From a virus: a stretch of 37,104 nucleotides of DNA. Position numbers and translations under genes: made by a program. The stretch lies in IMG/VR virus record IMGVR_UViG_3300037087_000035, positions 1 through 37,104 of that record, one strand, 5' to 3'. This document shows positions 6,222 to 15,539 of the stretch, in pieces (the stretch's first letter is position 1; every line of letters begins with the position of its first letter). The notes beneath the pieces were generated by a model that saw only the letters and a program-made list of their open reading frames with translations, did not search any database and was not told where the DNA came from.

Positions 6222-6776
6222 TCACACCGCTACGACCTGCAACTCCGGGGGCTGCGCCATGGTCGGGTCCTTCAACCAGTTGATGAGATCGTTCACCAAC
6301 TCGTCCAGGTACTCGAACTTGGTCCTTCTCCCCGAGGGGTCGTCGACGACGTGGATGCACCCCCACGACTCGTGTGCCGTGGAACAGTGGATCCCGTAGG
6401 CGAAGTCCTGAACCTGCCGGCCGGTCTTCTGCACGTACCACATCTCGGGCTGAGAGGCCGTCCCCCGGTTCTCCACCTCCCACTCGTCGAGCACCTGCCA
6501 CGCCGTTGTGGGGATGAAGTAGGGAGCGAGTAGCGGGTTGCTCCGCGGCGCCGGCATCTTCAGCTCCCACGTACCCACCGGGAAGGTCCGTGGCATGATC
6601 GCCGGTCCCTGACTCCCGTCAGACTTCACCGAGTACACCACCTCGTTCATCGCCCGTAGCCCGTTCACCTCGTTCCTGACAAAGCAGGTGAAGGGTACAG
6701 ACTTCCCGAACGCCGTCATGATCGGGTTGGGAGCCCCCGCCACACCATCGGGCCGAGAAACCGTGATCTGAATCAT
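6222..6776 (-). CDS. L,D-transpeptidase-like cell-wall protein (184 aa)
   Basis: The start overlaps the upstream stop as ATGA. Two features recall the YkuD/DUF2778/DUF5675 L,D-transpeptidase-like group: a TFPVGTWEL strand (64-72) and a GIHCSTAHESWGCIHV segment with H130, H135, S137, G139 and C140, matching the HG...S.GC catalytic signature in spacing if not exactly in the first Gly. Such proteins act on peptidoglycan peptides. It follows a membrane coiled-coil gene and precedes the holins, so a role in lysis or in local wall modification during entry is plausible. Activity is uncertain because the Gly after the first His is replaced by Cys. Confidence 0.55.
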   Translation of the reverse strand: MIQITVSRPDGVAGAPNPIMTAFGKSVPFTCFVRNEVNGLRAMNEVVYSVKSDGSQGPAIMPRTFPVGTWELKMPAPRSNPLLAPYFIPTTAWQVLDEWEVENRGTASQPEMWYVQKTGRQVQDFAYGIHCSTAHESWGCIHVVDDPSGRRTKFEYLDELVNDLINWLKDPTMAQPPELQVVAV

Positions 6777-7093
6777 GCTCCACCTCCATCCTGTCCTGCG
6801 GGTTGTGTGATATGGCGAATGAGAAGGTCGCGGATTTCCTTCTGCGCTTCCCTCGCCTCGTCCTGTGATTTGCCGATGCTATCGAGCTTGGTGTCAATCA
6901 CCTTGAAGTTTCCTTCACCATCGGCGAGACGCGCCGTGTGGTCGCCTATCGCCTTGCCTTGCTCTTTCACCGCCTCCTCCATTTTGGAAAACCTCTCCTC
7001 GTGTCGGCCGCTTGACTTGGCACTCTTCCATGCAAAACCAATGACGCCTGACCCGAGTATGCTTTCCGCTATCCAGTGCCAATCTATCGCCAC
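6773..7093 (-). CDS. Membrane-anchored coiled-coil protein (106 aa)
   Basis: I choose the GTG at 7093, which has GAGAGGAG seven bases upstream, over the in-frame GTG at 7135 inside the preceding gene. The N-terminus is hydrophobic (WHWIAESILGSGVIGFAW), followed by about 80 residues of charged helix with heptad spacing (KMEEAVKEQGKAI ... LDSIGKSQDEAREAQKEI). The one-TM plus coiled-coil plan resembles phage haemolysin/XhlA-like lysis accessory proteins in reversed order. It overlaps the L,D-transpeptidase-like gene by four bases. Confidence 0.6.
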   Translation of the reverse strand: MAIDWHWIAESILGSGVIGFAWKSAKSSGRHEERFSKMEEAVKEQGKAIGDHTARLADGEGNFKVIDTKLDSIGKSQDEAREAQKEIRDLLIRHITQPAGQDGGGA

Positions 7094-7118
7094 GCTGTCT
7101 CCTCTCGCTTGCCGGGGG

Positions 7119-8669
7119 TCATGTGTAGTAGCCACTCATGTCCAATGTCACAGCTGTCCCAAGGGCTGTTTGACAAATGTACCAGAGGAGCCGTGAACTG
7201 GTGATAGGCACAGGTCCCCCGAACGCTCCATAAAGTCCTGCGCCGGGAACTATTCCTCTCAGGTAGATTGTGCCCGCATTCGCATTGGAAAACCTTAGAT
7301 ACCACGAGTTCGTGCCCGTGAAATCCGTACCTACAAGCTGAACGGCTTTCGCGCCAACGGGAACTTGGGCGCTGAGATCAATGGAAGTCCACACGGCCGC
7401 CGGACCGCCTGTAAGTAGATTCGCCCAATGGGGATGGAATGAACCACAGCTCGGCTCGCCGGCGACGGGGTCTACAAGGGAGTAGCAGGGGTTCCAGCCA
7501 GCAGTAGCGATGGTGGCCGTTACTCCATCCCCGCCAATGGCAACAAGATTCGTGGGGCTTGCCGCTATGGCAAGAACAGTCTTGCCAGTAAAAGCGGTCA
7601 CTATCAAGGAACTCCATGTTATTCCGTTGTCAACAGACCTTGCTTGCCCATTGTCTGACCCAACTTGAAAGATTCCAAATAAATATGCAACGGAGTCAAC
7701 GTTTATTGCCCCGAACGGTGTTGCAAGAAGGGAGCCCCAAGTTATTCCTGAATCTATGGAACGGGCAATCTTCCCACCCGCACCGACTGCAACAAAGACA
7801 GTATTGCCAAAGGCGACGTTGAAAACCTGTGTCGCCCCAAATGGATTAGTGATGAGAGAGCCCCACGTCAGCCCGAGATCGGTGGAACGTATAATTCCGC
7901 CCGTGGAGCCGGTTATGACAAAGACGCCATTCCCGTAGGCTACGCAGTACACCGCCTGACCACCGAGAGGATTAGTGATGAGAGAGCCCCACGTCAGCCC
8001 GAGATCGGTGGAACGAGCTATTTTACCATCATTAGTCCCCGCCACAATGACACCATTTCCATATACGGAATAGTTGACCTGACTTGCCCCAAACGGAGAC
8101 GCTACAAGGGCACTCCATGTAACGCCGTTGTCCGTAGATCGTGAGATTCCAGCCGTACCTACTGCAATGAAAACACCGTTTGCGAAGCAGACTCCCTCTA
8201 CCGCATTCACTCCAAATGGATTGCCAATCAACGCACTCCACGTAGCCCCATTGTCCGTTGATCGAGAGATTTTTCCTCCTGCACTAACAGCTACATACAC
8301 ACCATTCCCGTAGGCTACTCCGAAAATATAGGATGCGCCGAAGGGGTTTGTGATCGGCCCTATCCACTGGCTGCCGATGCTCTGGTAGGCTGTACCGCGC
8401 ACGTAGAGGTCGCCGAAGAACGGCGTTGACGAGCTCCATATCTGCCCCGCCGACTGAGAAGTGTTCACGCCCTGCTGTTGGCTTCCCTGATTGAAGTCTC
8501 CCAGCACGCGGACGTTCCCCCCGAAGATGTAGTTGCCTTGCAGTATCTTGCTAGAAGGAAGGTTCGGATTAGCCACGCACCCTCCTCCTACCGAATCCGC
8601 CGGTAGCACCGTGTCCACCGGCAAGGCGCAAGCACCGAGTGCAAGAGCCAGAAGAAGAAGCCACCGCAT
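7119..8669 (-). CDS. Lipobox-bearing beta-propeller (Asp-box) protein, probable host-surface binding or fibre protein
   Basis: The start at 8669 has AGGAGG six bases upstream. MRWLLLLALALGAC is a lipoprotein signal with an LGAC lipobox. Residues 45-105 look like a fibre-type stalk; then six Asp-box repeats of the S(T/I/V)D.G.TW type occur about every 42 residues from 136 to 350, forming a sialidase-like propeller. The C-terminal 120 residues (VPVGAKAVQL ... LDMSGYYT) resemble a fibre tip domain. No sialidase catalytic set is evident. It could be a receptor-binding fibre, or a lipoprotein inserted in the host envelope that blocks superinfection. The lipobox argues for the second, the fibre-like ends for the first. 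Confidence 0.65.
   Translation of the reverse strand: MRWLLLLALALGACALPVDTVLPADSVGGGCVANPNLPSSKILQGNYIFGGNVRVLGDFNQGSQQQGVNTSQSAGQIWSSSTPFFGDLYVRGTAYQSIGSQWIGPITNPFGASYIFGVAYGNGVYVAVSAGGKISRSTDNGATWSALIGNPFGVNAVEGVCFANGVFIAVGTAGISRSTDNGVTWSALVASPFGASQVNYSVYGNGVIVAGTNDGKIARSTDLGLTWGSLITNPLGGQAVYCVAYGNGVFVITGSTGGIIRSTDLGLTWGSLITNPFGATQVFNVAFGNTVFVAVGAGGKIARSIDSGITWGSLLATPFGAINVDSVAYLFGIFQVGSDNGQARSVDNGITWSSLIVTAFTGKTVLAIAASPTNLVAIGGDGVTATIATAGWNPCYSLVDPVAGEPSCGSFHPHWANLLTGGPAAVWTSIDLSAQVPVGAKAVQLVGTDFTGTNSWYLRFSNANAGTIYLRGIVPGAGLYGAFGGPVPITSSRLLWYICQTALGTAVTLDMSGYYT
7843..8015. repeat. Exact 47-bp direct repeat in the propeller gene
   Basis: Positions 7843-7889 and 7969-8015 are identical over 47 bases. 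They are 126 bases (42 codons) apart, exactly one propeller blade. Other blades are conserved in protein but not in DNA, so this pair reflects a recent blade duplication or gene conversion. Confidence 0.9.
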
Positions 8670-8682
8670 GCACTACCTCCTG

Positions 8683-11600
8683 TCATGGCGTACCCTCTAT
8701 CGCTTTGGTCACGCTTTCCGCTACCCCAACAACCGTGTCTGCCGTGCCCTTGATCGGTAGGCCCGTCCCCATCCCTATGAGGGACATGCTGTCAATCCCC
8801 AAGGACAGCGCGGCGTTGAACCGTGTCGTGTCGTTTTTCGCCCTTGCTAGCGCCGTGATCCCTGCCGCGATGTTCAGGAAGTCCGTAGGGTACTGACCCA
8901 ACAAAGTAAGCGATCCCGACGTGCCACGCTTGGCCGTCGCTATGGCCTGCTTTGTGATGTAGTACAGGTCTCCTCCGCTGATGATGTTGCTGAACCAATC
9001 CATGACAACCTCATCCGTTGCGGCCTTCTTGAGATCAACCTTCGTAGCCTTTCCTTTGTGAAGGAGTGCGTAAGTACCGCCTCCCACCGCCGAGAGCCAC
9101 GCCACCCGGATCCCGGCCATGATCGCAGGCTCAGCTATGAAGTGCACTATGGAAGCCTTCACTGCTGTCTTGTAGCCGTTCTTTGTCTTCGGCGCATCCA
9201 TCCACGCCCCTATCACCATGTTCAGCCCCGACATCTTTTCCGACTGCAACGTGGTCGCCAGAAGCCCCGCCATTCCTTCGCGCGTCAGATTCGCTTGGAA
9301 TCCCGGGGAGATCGTCGCATGGTTGTGCTTCAACAGTGCTTCCGCCGCTTTCGTCGCAAGTACGTCCCGCTCCTCCGGCGTCCACTTCTTGATGTCCGCG
9401 GGCGTCCAGTCTCTTTCGAGTCCGTTCGGGTCTTTCGGCTTTCCTATCCACTGTTCCACGGCTCGGCGCACCTGGTCGGTCATCTTGCCCTTGCTGAACT
9501 CTTTCAACGTGTCGCGGTGCACGGATTCAAGCTCTATCCTTGACCCAGCGCGGAAGCCCGCCATTTCGGGCGCCATGAGAATGCGCTGCAGTTTCGGGTG
9601 CTTCGACTCCGCGATGAACAAGTCCTGAAGCTCCTTGCTTCCTCCTGCCCGCGCTATGTCCTCGTACAACCCGCTGCGCGCCGTCCAGAGATCGTGGTAC
9701 TTCTTGGGGTGCGACATGACATCTGCTGCCGCAGTCACCCAGCTTGACCTATTCTGGATGTACGGCATGGACCGGATCCCAAGGGCGACGTTCTTCGTCA
9801 TAGTCGTGATCCGTGGCCCCCCGAGCACTGACTTGATCCCCGTGGAGCGCATCCTGAGGATTGTCTTTTCAAACTCCTCCGGGGTCGATCCTTTTCCCGC
9901 GTAAGCCGCGAGTCCTTTGGCGATCATGTTCGTCGCCTTGTCGTCGCCCTGCTGTTTCTTCAACTCCAAGGAAATCTCTGCCAGCATCGAACGTGCATGA
10001 CCAACCTGCTCTCCCAGGTCGATCCATCGTCCGGCTCGGTTCATCAGGTCAAAAAGCTCCGTCTCCGCCGGCCGCCAGTAGATTTCTGTTACCGCCCCGG
10101 TGCGGTGCTTGAAGATGTCGGGATTCCCAACATCAATCCCTTGGAACTTCCTGTCCTGAATCCGTGTCATGGTTTCGGTGATACGAGAGATGTGCCAGTA
10201 GTTTTCCATGAGCGTGGGGTGCCGCTGGTAGCGGGCATAGAAAGCGTCGTCAAGCTCCTTGCTCACCTGTGAGACGACCGATGTGAGGTGATCGGCGTAC
10301 TCCTTTTCCTGCGGGGTCAACTGGTCGAACATCTTCTGAATGAGCGCGTCGTCCATCTTCACGATGTTGAAATGCTTGTCGGATGCTATGGACGTGCCCC
10401 GGAGGAAAGACGCCATGTTGTCCTCGCGCTTGCTGTGCATGATAGCCGAGATGATGTACCCGGTAGTCAGGTCACGGGTCTCTCCGTCCTCCGATACTTG
10501 CACCTTCTTCTTTGCCCGGAAGAAATCGAACTCGTTGAGTCCCCTTTCCTTGAACCAACTCGTATGGAGCTCGCCCCACCTGTTCACGCGCTCGCGGAAA
10601 GCCATGCTCCCCTTTTCCACTTCCCCTGCAAGCACCTTGTGGGTCATGGAATCCTCGCCCCCCGAGAGCCATGCTATCAAGTTGGAGTAGTGCATCTCCT
10701 CTTTGCCAAGCGCCTTTAGGAGTCCCCACATTGCGTCAACCGCCCCCGGTCGCCCGTTCATAGCCTGCACGTGCGCTTTCAACTGCTCAGGAGACCGCTT
10801 GGCAACCTCCCCGTTCATCTGCTGCGCCGCGTACTGCCGGGCCACTTTCTCGCCCTGCACCTTCAGCATGTTTTCAAGCTCATGCTGCATAACGAAATCG
10901 TTGATAGCGTCGTGTACGATTGACAGGTCGTTCACTGTCCACTGATCGGGCGGCTTCTTGGCAAGCTCTGTCAGGTAAGCAACGTCAGTCTGGTCCCACA
11001 CAGAGAAGGGATGTTTGTCGTGATCCCCCAGGAGCGCTCCGATGTCCCGTATCGCGTCGATGGGCATCGTGTCGTTTCCCATGCCCTTGTTGATCTTGCC
11101 CGCTATCGCATCCAGAGGCCCCTTGTACTCGTCGGGGAGCATCGCCCTGTTCTTCACGATGTTCTGGATGTTGGAGTACATCTTGTCCCGGACCTTGCGC
11201 GCCTGCACTTGAGCGTCACGAACGGATTGCCGTAGCTTGAAGTCGTCGCGCACCAGCTTGACAACAATACCAACTTCCTTGCGCGCGGAGGTGAGGGCGT
11301 CGCTGAGCTGGATCACCTTGCTGTTCAGAGCATCAACTTTATGTTGCGCCTTCTGCTGCGTGATCTCCTTGGCCATATTCCTCTCTGCCCCGGCAACGGC
11401 CCTCTCGTATCTCGCCGTATACGCCGCTTCGCGCTGCGCTTGGATGAGATCGCGCTGTGCCGTGGAGAGTTTGTCTTTCAGATCGGCTATCTTTGCCTGC
11501 GCATGTTCATACCCGGGGTCTTTGAAAAGTGCCTCCTGAACGCTCGCTGCCGTGGTGTCAAGAGTCTTTGTAGCTTGTGCCTCAAGGATCGCCTCGTCAC

Positions 11601-13974
11601 GGTGCGCCTTCGCTACCGCCTCTTCCTGCGCTGCGAACTCCCGCTCTACTGCTTGCTGTGCCGTCTCGGAGAACTCCTTGCCTGTCTTGACTTGCTGCTC
11701 CGGTGTATTCCTCTGTCGCTCGATATCAGCCCGCTGGCGCAACTGTTCAAGCAACGCCTCCTGCTCTTTTACCTTTGCCTTTGCCGCCGTCAGGTCTTTC
11801 CTTAGCCGAACCTCGGTCGGGTCCGGCAGGGTCGATTCGTGCTCCAACTGCCGGACCATGTTCTCGTCACCGTTCGCCGCCTGATACTGCTTGAGAAGGT
11901 CGATGTTCCTACGCACTGCGGACCGGAAGCGCACCATTTCGGAGTCTGTCAGCACGGGGTTCTTGTCGTCTCGGTGCATGTAGGCTATACGCTCAAGGTC
12001 CGTGCTGATGTTCTTGGCCTCTCCCCTGCCCCGGAGCTCCAGCACGAAATTGGCTGCCACTTGCGGATCGTTCAGCCCTGCGATGAACTCCTTGTTGAAC
12101 TGCCCGGGGTCTTTCGGAGTGAAGTTGGGGTCCTCGGTGGGAGCCGTGGCTTTCTCCCCGGCCGCCACCCAATCCTCGAAAGACTGCTCCATCTGCGGTC
12201 CCTCGAACATGCGCTGCTGTTGCGCCTCGTCCTGTACTTGCGCCTGCGTCATATCGGCGAAACCGAACTTCTCTTGAGTCGATGGAGGTACCGCTTTCTT
12301 CGTCGGGGCTTCTACTGGTTGCTGTAGCTCAAATGGCTTCTCCGGCTGAGGATTGGCCTGCTCATCGGCGAAGAGATTCCCGAGAGTCTCGTCCGCCGGG
12401 GCTTTGGCAAACCACTGCAGGTCAACATCGAACGGTGTTTTCAATTGCTTGGAAAGGTCGTCTATCCGAGCCTGCATGATGGCCCGCTGTTCGGGGTCTT
12501 TCACGGTAGCCATCTTGCTTACAAGTGAATCGTGCGTTTCCTTCAACTGCGCCATGCGAGCGTCGTATGCCGCCCTGTTCTGCTCCACAGTTGGCCGACC
12601 GGGGATAGTGCTCTCGGATGTCTTGGCATCAACCTGCTTTGCGGCATCCTGCACAGCCCGATCCAGAAATCCCCCGGGGATGAGACGGGACGCGGCCCCA
12701 AGTCCTTCCGCGCCCACGCCCATTACCAACCCGCCGGCCGCACCGATCCCCAAGTCTGCCAGGATCGATTCCACCGCAGGAAGGGGAATCTTGTTCTGGC
12801 TGACAGCGTTGTGAAGAACGTCAGAGATCACCGTAGCTGAGTCGTTGACCGCGGCCCCGAGAATCCCGTAGGTGGCCTGCTGAGCAAGAGGGAGACCGAC
12901 CCTTGCCGTAGCTGAGATCACCCCCGATAGTGCGGGTTTCAAAGTCCCCTGTTCTGCCGCTTCGTAGATGAGTCGCTCCGCAGCCGCACGGGTTGCCCCC
13001 TTCGCTACCGCGTTGTCTATCATCGCTTCAAGACTCGTGGCTCCCGCACCTGCTCCCGCTTCGATGGCCTTGCCTAGCCCCGGGATCTTCACGGCAAACA
13101 AAGCAGCCTGAGCAAGTCCTGCCCCTATCGCCGTCAGGGTAGCGTTTGTGTTCATCCTTTTCGCGGCTGCCGCTGCCGCCGTTGCAGCTTCCGCCTTGGT
13201 CTGTGCAATGCCCGTTCGTGATTCGCTCTCGCTTGAAGCCCATGTTGCATTCTCTGCTACCGATGCTGCCGCCGCAAGCCGCCCCCGGTAGACCGCCCCC
13301 GTGAAGGAACCTAGAAAAGCATCAGCCCCCCACTCGGCGTTGGCTTCAAAGTTGGTCCCCGGGAGTATCCCAAAGGTCTTCCGAAGAGGTTCCAGAGTCA
13401 CCAGCGAGGCAACCTCGTTCGCCACGTTATCCGCCGCAGCAAGACCCTGATAGCCGAGCTGGTAGGGTAGATTGAGAATGAATGAGGGTACCGCGCCAAG
13501 GTGGTCTTTCGGGTCTGCCTGCGTGGAAAGGTCGGCTATCTGTTGGTCGAGAGCCGTATCTTTGCCCGGACCCCCGCCGCTCATCTGCCGTTGACTGAGA
13601 GCGTTGAGCTGATTGGTGGCGTTGATACTTCCGATGGTCCCCTTGGTCTGCTGGACGGCCCGGTCAACCCACTTCGTCCCTTCGCCGACAAGACTCTCGA
13701 TCTTGCCCCACAGCTCCGTGGCCTTCATCTTCTTCCCGTAAATCCCTTCAGCTACAGCCGATGGGTTGTTCGCCGTGATGGCCGGGTGAACAAGCGGGGA
13801 AAGTTGTGCTCCCGCCCTCAGCGCGGATGCCGCTTCAGCAGGTCCTCCCGGGTGGTACTGCATGAAGGTCTGCCGGGATTCATCTGCCGACTGCGGCGGG
13901 GGGCCACCAAGATCAGGAGGAGCCCCGCCAAAGTCCGGGGGTGCTCCGCCGAAGTCTACTTGAGGATCTGCCAT
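8683..13974 (-). CDS. Very large internal virion (ejection) protein, T7 gp16 analogue, 1763 aa
   Basis: The ATG at 13974 overlaps the upstream gene by 19 bases. The N-terminus carries three tandem (F/L)GG(A/P)PP units; an Ala-rich hydrophobic region follows (about 265-470, including LTAIGAGLAQAALFAVKIPG), then long charged helices (about 700-1000), and a C-terminal region with further hydrophobic segments (GIRVAWLSAVGGGTYALL). Size, gene order (third after two smaller internal-protein candidates) and the membrane-active plus coiled-coil make-up match the DNA-ejection proteins of short-tailed phages. I see no lytic transglycosylase motif at the N-terminus, unlike T7 gp16; a separate one is encoded at 34656-35183. 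Confidence 0.75.
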   Translation of the reverse strand: MADPQVDFGGAPPDFGGAPPDLGGPPPQSADESRQTFMQYHPGGPAEAASALRAGAQLSPLVHPAITANNPSAVAEGIYGKKMKATELWGKIESLVGEGTKWVDRAVQQTKGTIGSINATNQLNALSQRQMSGGGPGKDTALDQQIADLSTQADPKDHLGAVPSFILNLPYQLGYQGLAAADNVANEVASLVTLEPLRKTFGILPGTNFEANAEWGADAFLGSFTGAVYRGRLAAAASVAENATWASSESESRTGIAQTKAEAATAAAAAAKRMNTNATLTAIGAGLAQAALFAVKIPGLGKAIEAGAGAGATSLEAMIDNAVAKGATRAAAERLIYEAAEQGTLKPALSGVISATARVGLPLAQQATYGILGAAVNDSATVISDVLHNAVSQNKIPLPAVESILADLGIGAAGGLVMGVGAEGLGAASRLIPGGFLDRAVQDAAKQVDAKTSESTIPGRPTVEQNRAAYDARMAQLKETHDSLVSKMATVKDPEQRAIMQARIDDLSKQLKTPFDVDLQWFAKAPADETLGNLFADEQANPQPEKPFELQQPVEAPTKKAVPPSTQEKFGFADMTQAQVQDEAQQQRMFEGPQMEQSFEDWVAAGEKATAPTEDPNFTPKDPGQFNKEFIAGLNDPQVAANFVLELRGRGEAKNISTDLERIAYMHRDDKNPVLTDSEMVRFRSAVRRNIDLLKQYQAANGDENMVRQLEHESTLPDPTEVRLRKDLTAAKAKVKEQEALLEQLRQRADIERQRNTPEQQVKTGKEFSETAQQAVEREFAAQEEAVAKAHRDEAILEAQATKTLDTTAASVQEALFKDPGYEHAQAKIADLKDKLSTAQRDLIQAQREAAYTARYERAVAGAERNMAKEITQQKAQHKVDALNSKVIQLSDALTSARKEVGIVVKLVRDDFKLRQSVRDAQVQARKVRDKMYSNIQNIVKNRAMLPDEYKGPLDAIAGKINKGMGNDTMPIDAIRDIGALLGDHDKHPFSVWDQTDVAYLTELAKKPPDQWTVNDLSIVHDAINDFVMQHELENMLKVQGEKVARQYAAQQMNGEVAKRSPEQLKAHVQAMNGRPGAVDAMWGLLKALGKEEMHYSNLIAWLSGGEDSMTHKVLAGEVEKGSMAFRERVNRWGELHTSWFKERGLNEFDFFRAKKKVQVSEDGETRDLTTGYIISAIMHSKREDNMASFLRGTSIASDKHFNIVKMDDALIQKMFDQLTPQEKEYADHLTSVVSQVSKELDDAFYARYQRHPTLMENYWHISRITETMTRIQDRKFQGIDVGNPDIFKHRTGAVTEIYWRPAETELFDLMNRAGRWIDLGEQVGHARSMLAEISLELKKQQGDDKATNMIAKGLAAYAGKGSTPEEFEKTILRMRSTGIKSVLGGPRITTMTKNVALGIRSMPYIQNRSSWVTAAADVMSHPKKYHDLWTARSGLYEDIARAGGSKELQDLFIAESKHPKLQRILMAPEMAGFRAGSRIELESVHRDTLKEFSKGKMTDQVRRAVEQWIGKPKDPNGLERDWTPADIKKWTPEERDVLATKAAEALLKHNHATISPGFQANLTREGMAGLLATTLQSEKMSGLNMVIGAWMDAPKTKNGYKTAVKASIVHFIAEPAIMAGIRVAWLSAVGGGTYALLHKGKATKVDLKKAATDEVVMDWFSNIISGGDLYYITKQAIATAKRGTSGSLTLLGQYPTDFLNIAAGITALARAKNDTTRFNAALSLGIDSMSLIGMGTGLPIKGTADTVVGVAESVTKAIEGTP

Positions 13975-15539
13975 GCGCTACCATCCCACCAAGCAACGAC
14001 ACCGTTGACCACCTGGTACTTCTTCCCGTCTTGCCCCGTGTAGTACGTCCTGCCTCCTGAAGTGTAGGTTGATGCCACGGTGACTTTCTTGTCCGCCAAG
14101 GTCTGTTGTGGAGTGGAAGCCTGCCCTTGCGGAGTCTCAAAGGCCCGGCTTGAAGGTTGGGCCGCAGTGATGGGGACCCCTCCGAGAATCGCGCTCACGG
14201 GGTCGCTGAAATAAGTTGCCCCCGCTTTGCTTGCAATCCCCTTCACCGCCATGTCGTGAACCTTCTGAGCGTAGGCATCTACCTGAGCCGAGTCTGCCGT
14301 GGGGTTGTTGTTCAGATAGTTGGCAAAGTCCGCCTTTGCCTGCGTGAAAGCGTTCTTGACGACATCGGCCGAACCCGCTGGGGCACTCAACGTCAACTCG
14401 TACCGAGCCATTCGGTTGTCCGTTCTCGGCTTCGCGGCATTGGCGATCTTCTCAAACTGAGTGTCCGTGATCGTGTGGTCGGTATGATACGCCTTCATGG
14501 CCTTCAACGTGATTGCGTTGTAGTAGGCTTCCGTGTTGGGAGCCCGTGGGTCCATTGCTTGTGTAAGGAGATCGTTCAGAACGGGGTTATCCTCGTCGCC
14601 GAGGATGTTGTGGGTCGTGTTCTTCGGACGCCTGGCAAGCTCGTCCACCATGGCGTCGTACTCTTTGGCCCATTTCAGTTTCGCCTGCGCCTGAGCCTGA
14701 GTTGTACCAACGAAGGTTGCCTTGTTGATGGCATCCTGAAAGTCGGACAGCTTCCCGTTGCCCATCAACACGGCGCTTTCTTTGTCCGTGAGGTTCCTTT
14801 CCGTTGAGGCGTTGGCTTTCTGGTTCTCGTAGTCCTGAGCGTGTTCCATCGTCGTGATCTTCTTGTCGATGGTGTCCACTTCCGTTGCCGACAGCCCCAT
14901 GGTGTTCTGAGGATCAGCGAGAAAAGCGTGTGCCCCCGAGAAGTCAGGAAGCCCGTCCGCCCCCTTGTTCCTCATAAAAGCGAAGGCACCGTTGGTCGCC
15001 TGCTGGACATCGGCGCTGTGAAAGAAGTTGTACCTGTCCGTCTCTGCTGTCGCCGGCTCAATGAGACCGTTTTCCACAAGCGGCTGTGTCACCTGAAGGT
15101 ACTTCTGTTTCTGCTGCTCAGCCGTGAGCGAGGTATCCGAGAGAACCGAGTTAAGCGTCTGCTCGCGCAGCCCAAGCGCCTGTTGCCCCTGGACCTTCAT
15201 CGCCTGCGCCTGAACGTCGGACTCTACGGTGTCACGATTCCCCTGCCACCACTGGAAAAGCTGATTCCTTGCTCCCTGATGTGTTACTACCTTGTCGAGC
15301 TGCTTCCACGTCTCATCCTCGAACTTCGACAGTTTTTCCGAGTACCCATCGGTGTTTGTGTCCTTGGAGAGCTTCTGTAGGAAGTCATTCGTGGAGCGGC
15401 GCAGAATCTCCTGCCCGTTGTTGTACTGCGCTGTCATCGTCGCCTGGTCCAGCTTCCCGGCAATCGTCATGCCGAGATTAACCACCGCGTTTCCGAATCC
15501 CTCTACTGCGCTCGGAGTAGGCGTAAAAGCGTTGCTCAT
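13956..15539 (-). CDS. Internal virion (ejection) protein, T7 gp15 analogue, 527 aa
   Basis: The start overlaps the previous stop as TAATG. The protein is almost entirely predicted helix, rich in Gln, Ala, Lys and Asp, and ends with a small beta module (TYTSGGRTYYTGQDGKKYQV ... WWDGSAWQILK). Length and position between the gp14-like and gp16-like genes make it the second ejection protein. The C-terminal module resembles a short binding domain and may contact the tail or the larger partner. Confidence 0.7.
   Translation of the reverse strand: MSNAFTPTPSAVEGFGNAVVNLGMTIAGKLDQATMTAQYNNGQEILRRSTNDFLQKLSKDTNTDGYSEKLSKFEDETWKQLDKVVTHQGARNQLFQWWQGNRDTVESDVQAQAMKVQGQQALGLREQTLNSVLSDTSLTAEQQKQKYLQVTQPLVENGLIEPATAETDRYNFFHSADVQQATNGAFAFMRNKGADGLPDFSGAHAFLADPQNTMGLSATEVDTIDKKITTMEHAQDYENQKANASTERNLTDKESAVLMGNGKLSDFQDAINKATFVGTTQAQAQAKLKWAKEYDAMVDELARRPKNTTHNILGDEDNPVLNDLLTQAMDPRAPNTEAYYNAITLKAMKAYHTDHTITDTQFEKIANAAKPRTDNRMARYELTLSAPAGSADVVKNAFTQAKADFANYLNNNPTADSAQVDAYAQKVHDMAVKGIASKAGATYFSDPVSAILGGVPITAAQPSSRAFETPQGQASTPQQTLADKKVTVASTYTSGGRTYYTGQDGKKYQVVNGVVAWWDGSAWQILK

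Noticed and set aside
7119-8669. Diversity-generating retroelement, as in BPP-1, acting on the propeller gene
   Set aside because: No reverse transcriptase frame and no template/variable repeat pair was seen; the 47-bp repeat is an identical blade copy.
7119-8669. Active sialidase
   Set aside because: Asp-boxes are structural; no recognisable Arg triad or catalytic Asp/Tyr/Glu set is seen.
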